Source: Stenocarpella maydis
Taxonomy: Eukaryota > Ascomycota > Sordariomycetes > Diaporthales > Diaporthaceae
DNA length: 64,000 bases
NCBI GenBank assembly: GCA_002270565.1
Contig: NQMI01000056.1
Location: 130,168 to 194,167, forward strand
Reading direction: 5' to 3'
Below the pieces are notes generated by a model. It had not been told where the DNA came from. It made no database searches and saw nothing but the letters and a program-made list of their open reading frames with translations. This document shows, piece after piece, positions 44,395-54,800 of this stretch. The position numbers were made by a program, and so were the translations under genes. Numbering within the stretch: position 1 is the first letter of the stretch; each line of letters begins with the position of its first letter.

Positions 44395-46519
44395 TTCACC
44401 TCCCAGAAGAACTTCCTGAAGTCAAGGCTGCATCAACTTGAACCTCAGGGGGGACTTCAGAGCGTGCAATCCATTCTACGGAACCCAAGTCAAATACTTA
44501 CAAGGCCGGTATCTTCTCAACAGACCCATAGAGGCATACAGTACAACAGAATTCAGTTGCGGTCTCTTCAATATGCATAAGGATCATTCAAGGTGAATTG
44601 GTGAGAATAACTAATGAAGATCAATATGCGTTTCACGTGGGTTACAGATGAAATTGATCACACAACATCAGTCCCTAATAACACGGTCTGTCTACACACG
44701 CTTGGGGCTCTCGTAGCTCACATCAGCCTATTGTCTCCATGTGAATTTTGACTCGTCTGAATTACCGAGCGCCCAAGTTGTGAACAAGACCGTCGCATAT
44801 TTGAGCAATGCTTGATGCTGTGAGGGTGGTATTGAAGAGCCACAAGTTTTATCGACGAGAATGTGTGTCTTTGATTCCCAGTCAGTGGTACCTAGCTTAA
44901 ATGGAAGGAACTGCATAAAGATCCCATGAAGCTATAAGCTATGAAATGAACAGCAGATCCGTCACAAGCATGCGTGCAGCCCCTCGCCGGAATACGTGGA
45001 TAAGTTTGCACAGCCAGATATCCCTTCTCCACTGAAGTCCGTGAAGTTGAGTTCGCAAATAACCCGAGTATACCTAGTCCTCTGCGCAACGTATTCTAGA
45101 AGCTTCAAAATGTCCCATGCACACGCCTATAAGCACTACCCAGTCTGGTACACGGATGGCTCCACATGTCCACATGTCTCCTTCGGCACCATTTAAATAT
45201 CCCCGACTGCCAAATTTCAAGGCATAGACGGCTCCCTTCGACATTCTCTGGCGGAGAGAAAGGGTATCTCTTGCTGAATTAATCCTCAAGTACCAAGGGT
45301 GTCAACTCGGACCCCTCAAATGAGCGAAAATACAAAAAAGGCGAGGGGCCTGCCACTGTGAAGCAAGAAACGATAATGCTTTATACCATGAGTTTGCCCG
45401 TCAACCACAAAAATACCGTGATCTTCCGTCTCTGGCTTATCTTCCGTCCATTCGCCCTGTCAGCTTCTGACTCCACCCGCACGTGCGTCGATACCGAGTA
45501 TGTCAATCAACGCCGATGCTCCCACTCGTCATCATCAAAACTTCAAAAAGTTCAGTTGCGCTAAGGCTTCCTCCAAATCTACCACACCTTCACGCAATAG
45601 TTGGTTGTATATCCTGTTGCAATGGTGGGCGTGACGTCGGTTGATGCCGTTGGTGACAAAGCACTACGCCCACCACGGAGGCTCTTATTAGGAATCAACA
45701 GGACCCTTCACTTAGATAGGCCCTCTACTTGCTGCATGGAAGAGAGGGAGGAGGGGAAATAAAAGACTTAGTTTACTCTGGAAGTATCGGCCATTGTGTG
45801 GCCGAGGGCCTGCATTTCTTTCAGAGTCTCAACCTCGCTGGGGAACCAGCACCACTGTCCACTCTTGTGGTCACTGTTCTAAAGATGCAGCACGATAGCT
45901 CACCATTGGAGGGCCCCAGTACTAATTCAGCCAAAACATGCCATTATTCATCAGCCGAATGGAACTTCCGGCGTACCTTTCGTATGCAATGACTGGCGTG
46001 ATCATTTCTAGCTAAATCTAAGCGACCTTTTCCCAATGAGTGATGTGTAGGCTTGCTGAAGAATATAGTATGAGAGACCGTTCGATAGAGATATAAGGAT
46101 CAGCTTTATAATACTGGAAGTAAAAGTGAGAAGATAAAAGTGGGATGACCGAATTCTCCGTTATGGCGCCAGATGTTTTGGAATGCAAGGATTACTCTTA
46201 AATAGTCCATGGATTCTTGTTCTTCTCCTGGATCCTGCTTTAACAACATACCTACCTGCCTAGGTAGGTAGGAAAACGCAGAGAAAGTCACCTGTACATT
46301 CATGATAATTTCCAATCTACAGGCCATTTCCAGCTGCCCAATCACACAAGGACTCTATGACACCACTGTCGGATGGTTTGACAGTGGTGATGCTGGCCTC
46401 ATGGAAGAAAGTGGTGTTGGGTAAGCTGATAGGTTTTGTCTGCATGTCTCAGGAATCGAGAATCCTTCTTTTTTTTTGTAGGGCTCTGCCAAGCCGTGAT
46501 ATGTAATGTGGTATGGGCC
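44395..46519. other. 2.1-kb intergenic region, no gene seen
   Basis: Only short frames occur. A near-palindrome built of CCTACCTG/CCTAGGTAGG lies near 46249-46271. Nothing else was recognised. Confidence 0.4.
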
Positions 46520-46951
46520 ATGGAAGCAGAAAGTCATCCACATGAACAACGAGCTGTAGACCGAACCCCTGAAAAGCAAGACCAAATCTTATTTTACATT
46601 GAATACCTTCAACATCAAAGAGCAAACTCTCCGAAAGACGACAGTATTTGACAAAAACCCGGAGTTCTTGGTGATAAGCCCCCCCCCCTCAAATCAACAG
46701 ACAGGTATTGCATTTTATGAACCCCCTCAGGTGCTCCTTCTCCCGCAACATTTATAGCACGAATGCTTTTCTGTATAGGTAAAGTCGCCAACTCAACCCT
46801 TACCAAAAGAATTAAAGCTTTTTGCAAATCTCTCGAAGGAAACTGCGATGAGAGCATCGATGCATTAGCTGACAAAGTCTTGGTCCAGTGCCATACTGTG
46901 TCGAGGCTGCCAGAAATCAAACCAGATTTCCCCAAATCTCGAGATGCTTGA
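46520..46951 (+). CDS. possible small hypothetical protein, two exons
   Basis: I do not recognise it. ATG at 46520 sits in a strong GGGCC-ATG-G context. Exon 1 (46520-46643) reads MEAESHPHEQRAVDRTPEKQ and on to SPKDD, then a GTATTT donor. Acceptors at 46757 (TTTATAG) or 46778 (TGTATAG) both continue in frame into KVANSTLTKRIKAFCKSLEG and DESIDALADKVLVQCHTVSR, ending at 46951. The product would be 105 or 98 residues, soluble and charged, without signal peptide. Its end lies 16 bases from the end of the convergent GH55 gene. Composition and frame agreement favour a gene, but no homology is known to me. Confidence 0.35.
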
Positions 46952-46967
46952 AAACAGGTGTGTGTAA

Positions 46968-49528
46968 TCATGGCTTGAACAGGGCGATCGACTCCCCGTA
47001 TATGCTCCAGTTATCAGACCACAGCACATCACCAGTGCCATTGTTTGTCACCATGCTAATGGTGCCAAGGGTCGTCAGGTCGTAGATGACAACGTTCTCC
47101 GAGGTGCCGGTACGATCCTCGACCCACGCAATCCTCGACTGGCATTTTGACTGAGACCCTTTTGGCCCTTTGCTGCAGGAAGTGTTATAGTTGTTGAAGA
47201 AACTGTAGAGGCCAGCGCCATAGACGAGAACATTCTTGCTATCGATGATGCGCAGAGCCCAGGACATCTCGCAAGGAGCAGTGATGTTAGAGCCGGGAAT
47301 GTAGCTCCCATCCAGGGTGGCACAATCGGAAGCGAAGTCTGGATCATTGAGGCCAGTGTCGACTTTGCTGAAAGGCAATGGAGCAGGTGGGTTGGGCTGG
47401 TAATATGGCGTTTCTGTCTGAATCTGGCCCATCCAGATGTTCTGAGTGTTAATAAGCTGGTACTGGTAGAGGGTCCAGTGCTCGGCGGCTGAAGCAACTG
47501 CCCAGACACGACCAGCCTCGGACTCGATGAGCAGGCCACGACCTCCGTAGACCGAGATCTGTGTGTTCATAGTATCCTCAATATCGTGGCTGCGAGTGTC
47601 AGCAGTGATCGTGATACGGGTCACGTAAACGTCGCCAGAAGAATGCAGAGTGACACTTACTCAGCGACCCAGATCCAGTTGTTCTCCATGTATAGATCAT
47701 TGGCTTGCGGTGTTATGTGCACTCCCAGGTATGCAGCAATGCAGTTCGGGTTGATGGAGCTCGCCTGGGTTGGAGTGGTGGGGCAATTTGCGACCTGAAG
47801 CTGGGAGCCAGCAAAGCCGCCGACGCGGACGTGGACATCCCACATGCCGGATGGCTCCGGACAGCCTGAACAACCTGAAAGGTTGTACTCGATGAGGATG
47901 GCGCCGGAGGTCGAGCCTTGGGTTGAGACGATCATGTCACTCCATTCAATGTAACCGAATTCCCCCGGCTTTCCGACTTGTACGACGGGGCGTGGAGCAT
48001 CCATGCTTGAAAAGTTGGGCCCAGAGCCCATGATGACTGAGGCCAGAGCCTCACCCACAAGTCGAGTATTTGGCGGGATATAGACCGTGTCAGTGACCTT
48101 GTAGTATCCTGCGTCGATGAACCCAACAACCCCGTGGTTGAAGTTCTGGGAGAGATAAGTGAAGAAGGTGGCGAAGGCGGCCGTGTCGTCTGTGGTGCCG
48201 TCGCCTTTGGCACCAAACACACGGATCGAGACAAATAAGCTGGCAGGTGTGTCTTGGTACTGCGGCTTTGACCGGGTATAGTACCTGCTGCCCTCCTTGA
48301 GGATAGCAGGCCCAGGGAACCAGTCGTTTGGCCCGGAGAAGACAAAGTCAGGTCCGTCGGGTATGTACACGTTCCCCTTTTCCCCATATATTAGCGAGAG
48401 GGCAAAAGCTGTCGAACAGGACGGACACTCACAAGGATCATTCCACTGACCAAAGTGCCGGTGGTGCCCTGAGCCTCCAGCAAGCTACCATTAATCCCTT
48501 GAAAGATGGACTCGACGTCTTGGAACACCACGTTCTCCATGACCATTATTTCATGGCCAGGGGTTTTACCTGCGCTAATGACGCTTCTGTAACTCAGAAT
48601 GCCGATACCGACATTGTAAAAAATGCTGTCCATGATGACAGCTGAGCCAACCTGAGAGCCGGTCATGTTAATGCCGACGCCGCAGCTCACAATGGTGACA
48701 TCCTTGTAGACCCAGAACCAGTCCCATATCAGGCTGATGGCTGTTTGGCAACCGACAAATGTCAGGTTGCGTGTCGTGTATTGCTGGTTACCGAACTGGG
48801 CACCCCACTGGCCTCCGTAGAAGACAAGGTCGCCGAGAAAGCCGCCACTGCCTTCCTCGGAGTGGAGACCGACATGGCCGCTGTCTGGTGTCTGTGGAAG
48901 TTGAAAGATTACGTTCTGTATGGAGGTCGCCTGGGAAGATGGCCAGTGGATTCCCCATGTCGGGGCCGGAACGGAGGTGGTGTCGATGATCAGGTTTCGA
49001 ATCTGGCGGAAGAAAATGTTGGTTGAAAGGTAGGAAGGACCACGCTGGTTCCATGGATTACACTCGATGACCACGGTGTTCCCAGACCAAGCCAACTCAG
49101 CAGACGCCTTGATGGTGGGCACGGAGGTGGGATCGCCGATCAGCTGAGTGTAGTAGGTCTGATGAATGGAAGAAGAGACCCTGTAGGTGCTGAGAAATCA
49201 GTCAGCAGACAGCCCCAGGGCAGCAGAGGTTGAGGCAAGGAAGAACACACCCAGCAGGGAAGTAGACAGTCGCAGGAGCCGTGGTGGAGCTGTTACAGAC
49301 TTGGTAGAACCCGCAGCGGTTTCCGTCGTTGATGGCGGCATTGATGGCAGCAGTGTCGTCTGTGATGCCATCACCCTTTGCGCCGTAGTCCTTGACGTTG
49401 CGGAAGATGGGGTAGTTCGGATTGGGGTTGTAGGAAGCCAGACCCTGGTGCTGGATGTCGGCCATCCAGTATGCACCGACAGCCCGCAGGAGGGCTGCTG
49501 CAAAGAGCACACACAACCAGGATCGCAT
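46968..49528 (-). CDS. GH55 exo-beta-1,3-glucanase-type protein, secreted
   Basis: GH55 enzymes release glucose from beta-1,3-glucans outside the cell. Four exons (49528..49251, 49189..48433, 48376..47661, 47589..46968) give 790 residues. Introns begin GTGTGT, GTGAGT and GTAAGT and end AG. The first ATG on the frame is at 49528, giving the signal peptide MRSWLCVLFAAALLRAVGA. Two pectate-lyase-like beta-helix halves are marked by a repeated motif. The first copy, VKDYGAKGDGITDDTAAINA, lies near residue 45; the second, IRVFGAKGDGTTDDTAAFAT, lies near residue 385. This duplicated layout is the hallmark of GH55. The C-terminal third includes HDIEDTMNTQISVYGGRGLL and EHWTLYQYQLINTQNIWMGQ, typical of the family. 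Possible N-glycosylation sites (NGT, NTS) are present. The role may be feeding, wall remodelling or mycoparasitism. Confidence 0.93.
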
Positions 49529-52066
49529 CGTTGCAGTTGCCAAGTACCAAGGAGCTAGATAAGGATGGAGGGGAAACAGCCAACGTAGAGCGTGGAACAG
49601 AAATCAAGACCTTGAGCAAATGAGCAAAGGGCGACGAGGTCGGGGAAGATGGGAGTGCGAAAGTAAGGGCGACTGGGAATGAGACTGGGGTTGAGAGAGT
49701 GAAGCTTTGGCAAAGGCTGTGTGTGCCCTTGCAGGTGGATGATCTCCCTCTTGTGTGAGAATATCTAGGGCACCTGGGTGGACTAGGTACCTAGACAGGA
49801 CTCTTGTGAAGGAGGCACGACGGGTAGAGGTGAGGTACAGCAGGACAGCAGCAGCTAAAGCCAGAAAGAAGGGAAGGAACTACGGGGCCACCGAGGAATA
49901 GCCAATGTTGAATGTCCAGGTATGACGCGATTCGTATATGCACAACTAAGACGCGTTTGGTGTGGAGGTGGAGGTGGAAGAGTGTAGTAAAAGTTGCGCA
50001 GGCAAGCACTGGCGAAGGAGTCGGAAAGAAAAGGAAAGGCCAGCGCCTTTTGCAGAGAAACAAGCTTAGGAGCCGCATCAGGGACAAGACTGTCCCATCT
50101 ATGCCACGCAAATCACTGCTTCTATACATCCAGTCACTCGTCACTCCATTGTTGATGCACCCACGCGACCACTCCTTGTTGTCACTTCTGATACTGCCAC
50201 CCAGGTCGACGAGTCCACATCCCAGACTGCACGACACTCGCAAAGCTGCTCGTGATTCCGGGTAGGACACGGGTGCCCTAAATGTTAACTATAAAAATAT
50301 CCAGCCGTCATGAATCACCAGGGAGAATGAGGCAGACGTTGCCATGGCTCAACCTGGACAGTGTGTAACCAGTGAGAGGTTGGGCCTGTCATCTTAGAAA
50401 AGCGTGGCGAAGGCGAGCCATGCATTTCCAGAAAACAGACGTGACAATGCAGGAGTAGGCATGTAAAGGCTCTCGTGTATACTGAAAGGAAAGTAGCATG
50501 AAGGTCTAGAGAACTCCGCCCTTCCTTCTCCGGGCACTATGAGCGTCGTGGAGCTGGGCGACACTTGTAACACAGGCACTGATCACCATTTGTTAGTAAA
50601 TTGCAGCATGCTGTCTGACCCAGCGAAGCGAGGTTGGAGTTTGGACTCGAATACTTGTGCGACAAGGCAATGACTGGTAGGTGTCGACCCACAGACCGGA
50701 GACCACGGCACACCAAGAGAAAATTCCGCGACTGCTTGATGGAGCAGCTATTTCTAAGTCGGTTGGCTTCCCCAGGCTGTATGTACTCTGAAAATATCAG
50801 AGTTTCAAGCCTGGCGCCTCGCCACAAGTCGTTCGACGGTTCTCGACTCCACGATAAATTCCATCAACCAGGCTACCATAAGCAGCATGGGCATTAGGTA
50901 CACAAGCAAACAAGCAGGTTCACTTGAACAATCCGACGCACACAAGCCCTGGGTGCTCGAGGCTGCTTCACATGCGGTTGTGGGACGAACACTCTGGTGA
51001 CATGGTGGAACAGTGGCACCAAGCGGGAGATGTACTGCTGTGACCCTGTCCAGAATGATTTGCAGGATCACCGTCCAGGGTTCTTGTGAACAGCAGATTT
51101 GGGCCAGGAACTATGCTCGGGATACGATGGGCTGCAAACCAGCTTGTATTTTTGTTGCATGGCCCTGGCTAGCTAGCGACCTTCTGGTTGATCTTCCTCA
51201 CTTGATGCATAAAAGAATAGCTGTCAAATCTGTGAGGCAGGGCTGGTTATGACTCGGATGGGATACAGCATTTGTTCTTTCCTTGATTCCCAGCATGTTG
51301 TATGAAGTATCCACTACTTACATAGAGGTAGGTATGTAACCTGTGCCTAGGCACTCGGCTCACCGGGCGCGCAGCGTCAGCCCATCGCTTACATTAAGAG
51401 TCTCAAAATATCACCTGCAAAGAAGGCAGCCCTGTTCCTTCCCACTGCCGATGGAGAGGAGAAATGGGTGCGAGTGCCTGAGAGAGTCAAGACGCCTACC
51501 TCCCTTGCAACGGCCTGGCAGTCTATGGGCAGTAGTACATGGTCACCGGAAGCAGCAGGCATTTGATCAAGCGGCTGTGACTCGAGAGGCTGAGGGTTTG
51601 ACCAGCAGGTAATAGAGCCTGTCTCCTGTGGTGGTACACCAAGGCACAGGATTTTAAACTGATTGATTGCATGTAGTAGAGACAGTCATCTACAAAGACA
51701 AGGTTGAAGATGCGTGTTTTGAATTACGAAGGGTGAATCTTTGCAAGAAAGCTTGCTTCAAGGCTGTAAAGACGACCCTGCAAGCAGTGACGTCGAGTGG
51801 ACCACACGTCTTGGCAGGGTTGGTGGAGGAATGCAGAGGAAGCTCGGACCAAGTCGCCAAAAACGGCTGCTTCCAACAGCGATGGGGAATGCGCTCCCCA
51901 GGCACAAACTGCCTGCCCCTCGCATCGCCCTTTCACTCGCATTCTTTCTGGCACAACAGGTCTGCCACTCTGTCAGGTCTGCAACTCTGTCTGCATCGTT
52001 TTGGTCCTGTCGCATCGCATCGCATCGCATCGTCTTGCCTCGCCACCACACTCATTGAACCTCAGA
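49529..52066. other. 2.5-kb divergent intergenic region
   Basis: Promoters of the GH55 gene (-) and the SR-protein gene (+) must lie here. The palindromes TAGGTACCTA (49785-49794) and GTGCCTAGGCAC (near 51343-51354) were noted. Four tandem CGCAT units (52011-52030) lie in the leader just before the SR-protein ATG. No gene was recognised. Confidence 0.4.
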
Positions 52067-53142
52067 ATGCCCTCGCGATCAAGGTCGCGGTCGCCTGACT
52101 ACGAGCGGTCGCCCAGTCGCGGTCGCTCCTACAACTCACGATCCAGATCCAGATCCCGCTCGCCCTCGCGCCGTCGCTCACCGTCCCGAGACTCACGATC
52201 CCCTCCACCTCGCCGAAACGGCCGTGCCAGAGACAGCCGCAGCCGCAGCCTCACTCGCAGTCGGAGCAGAGATGACAGGGCGCGTAGCTTCAGTCGCGGC
52301 CGTAGCCGCAGCCGCACCCGCAGCGAGAGTCCTCTGAAGAGCACAAAGGTTGGTGGCATTGCCTTCCTGGCGCATGCTCGGTTTACTAACGACCGGGGCA
52401 GATCGTCGTCGAGCGTTTGACAAAGAACGTTACCGAGGAGCATCTGCGTGAGATCTTCGGGCAATACGGCCCCATTGACGACATGGACGTCCCCCTGAGC
52501 CGACAGTGTAGGTTTTCCTGCCCGGGCTCCCCAGCTGTCGACCTCCTACCCATGGCTAACATGTCTTGACTCAACGCAGTTGGTACAAATCGCGGTGCTG
52601 CATATATCCTCTACGTCAACGAAGCCGATGCTGAAGCAGCCATCGCCCACATGCACGAGGCCCAGCTCGATGGGGCCACCATCAGCGTCTCAATAGTCCT
52701 ACCGCGTCGCAAGTTCTCGCCCCAGCCGCCAACTGCAACTCACGGTGCCAACTACGATCCCCGACTCCCGCCTCCTGGGCGCGGTGGTAGGGGCGCCCGA
52801 GGTCATCCTGGCATGGGTGGCATGCGTGGGCGCGGTCCTCGGGGCGGAGGCGGAGCCCGCTTTGGAAGAGGAGGACCACCACCCCCATCTGACACATACC
52901 GGCCGCGATCTGCCTCGAGATCTAGATCACCCGCCGCGTCTGGCAGGGGAGGGAAATACCGTGCGAGGTCTCCTTCATATTCGCGGAGCAGATCCAGGAC
53001 CCCACAGCCACCCAAGGGTCGAAGAGGCCGAGGGCGGTACGAGGAGGATTACGATCGCCGTCGCAGTCCGAGCCGCGAGAGTTATGGTGGTGGCTACCGT
53101 GGCGGCAGAAGTCGCTCGAGAGATCGAAGGAGTTACCGTTGA
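52067..53142 (+). CDS. SR-type RNA-binding protein, RNPS1-like
   Basis: RNPS1 is a splicing activator and peripheral exon-junction-complex protein in the nucleus. Three exons (52067-52348, 52402-52507, 52580-53142) give 316 residues. Introns of 53 and 72 nt have GTTGGT and GTAGGT donors; the first has a clear TTACTAACGA branch sequence. The layout is RS domain - RRM - RGG - RS. Residues 1-94 are almost all Arg/Ser dipeptides. One RRM spans about residues 95-170, with RNP2-like IVVERLTKNV and RNP1-like NRGAAYILYV. A Gly/Arg-rich segment (PPPGRGGRGARGHPGMGGMR) follows, then a second RS region to the C-terminus. The central RRM starting VERLTKNVTEEHLREIFGQY and ending in IVLPRRK fits the RNPS1 subfamily. 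The ATG at 52067 opens directly into MPSRSRSRSPDYERSPS. Confidence 0.9.
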
Positions 53143-53393
53143 GCAGCACTCGGTGGGCCGGGTTGGTCAGGCATGCCAGCCTCGTTTGAGCTTGGGGCGG
53201 ATTCATATCTCCGTGATGAGTCAGCACGTCGATGCTTCTTATAGACGACGTGTTCTGGGCAACGGGTGGGTAGCGCAGACCAAAGCACTGACTTGCTCAG
53301 GTGTCAACGACAGTCTCGAGACTGGTTTGTGGAGGGAAAAGGGGTGGCTCATCTACAAGCTGAAGGTTTAGGCAAAAAAGGCCAGTAGGTAAC

Positions 53394-53403
53394 TACCTAG
53401 GTA
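53394..53403. repeat. 10-bp palindrome TACCTAGGTA, copy 3
   Basis: Same palindrome as at 32076 and 34271, about 250 bases after the SR-protein stop codon. Confidence 0.5.
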
Positions 53404-54369
53404 TAGAGCCGGCCAGAGCCAGCCTCGACAGCTCAAACCCCTAAATGATCTGCCATCTCGTTAGCATTGCCCTGATTAATCCACTTGCTAACTAAATCAA
53501 GCTCCTGTCTGTCCATAGTTGATTTTCAAGGCTATTCATTCATACCTCTTCATTAAGCTGGGCTCTTCCTCGCCCTCCGGTAGAGTTGGCGGCTCAATAT
53601 ATGGTAAATACTCACCCATCGAGAGGAATCGAAATTCCACTACTACTGGAAAAAATGAAAAGGGAATTTTCCCTGACCATCGCTAAAGTACACTTTTCTC
53701 CATGTATGAATATTCTCATGGCTCTTGTCACTCTTTGTTTGACGGATACTTTTCCCAGCGCACACTGAGAATTTCCATTGAATTCCAGAGGAAAATTGGA
53801 TAATCCTCAAGATGGCCCTGGAGGAGTCCAGGCTCCTCCGAAACTCTCAGCCACGGCGAGTCAAGATAGCGCGTGCGTCTAGCTATTACAGCCCATAAAC
53901 GTAAGTCCAAGTAGACTGGAGGTGTCAGCAATGGCGGGCTAAACATATTCGCTACTAAAAGTTGCGAAAGAAGCACTATCAGTTCAGGTGGGCAAGAACA
54001 AGATGCAATCTGTATGCCCGGAACTGGGTTAGACAGAAGAGACGGTCATCTTCTATAGATTGAAGCACAAGTTCTAAATAATATCGGCATTCTCTATGCC
54101 CTGCTTAGCAGGCAAACATCATAAGTTGCCATATACGACAATATTAACCTCGAGCCGAACGGGTGACTACTGCTGAAAGTGGAATAAGTAAAGTTTGTAT
54201 GCATTACTTACATGATCTAACTCACATACCCGAGCCATCCGCGATCCATCAGTGCCCATCCACACAGTCCTTGCTGTCCTGGCGATCGATGTTAACATTG
54301 GGATACGGAAGGCCACGCAAATCATAGCATAATCGGCTGGGGCGTCCTAGAGCGCATTCTGCACGTAGC

Positions 54370-54800
54370 AGATTAGCCCCAATAGGTCTTCTTACCCCAC
54401 TCATATATTCCATTAATATTTATATCCAACCTAAGTATAACATATACAATATACTTAAGACTAATAATAAGAGAAGACAGACTAATACCTATAATGGCTA
54501 CCTAATTATTAATTAGTTCTTATTTATAATGTTAAGGAGAGAGTTATAGTATAGCTATAGTCTTCTAGAGATTTAGCTATAGGTTGCTACTAGTGCGGTT
54601 GCTGCTAGCTGGCTAGCAGCTGGCAGCTAAGTAGTAGTCTAGTTTATAAAGCTTAAATCTTTAAATTTCTATAACGCTATTATTCTAATATTAATAAGTA
54701 CTTAAGTATTAATTGTATTAAGTACTCCATCTTCAAAGGAGCTTATTTTATAAGCTTGTTTTAATATTTTAAAGATTATTTCTGAAATATATATAAGCAG
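54370..54800. repeat. AT-rich island, probable RIP-degraded repeat remnant
   Basis: The composition changes abruptly from mixed DNA to TA-rich sequence (many TTAATA, TATAAT and AGTACTTAAGTA strings) and returns to GC-rich DNA at about 54800. No coding frame, inverted ends or duplication were found, so the original element cannot be named. Confidence 0.45.
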
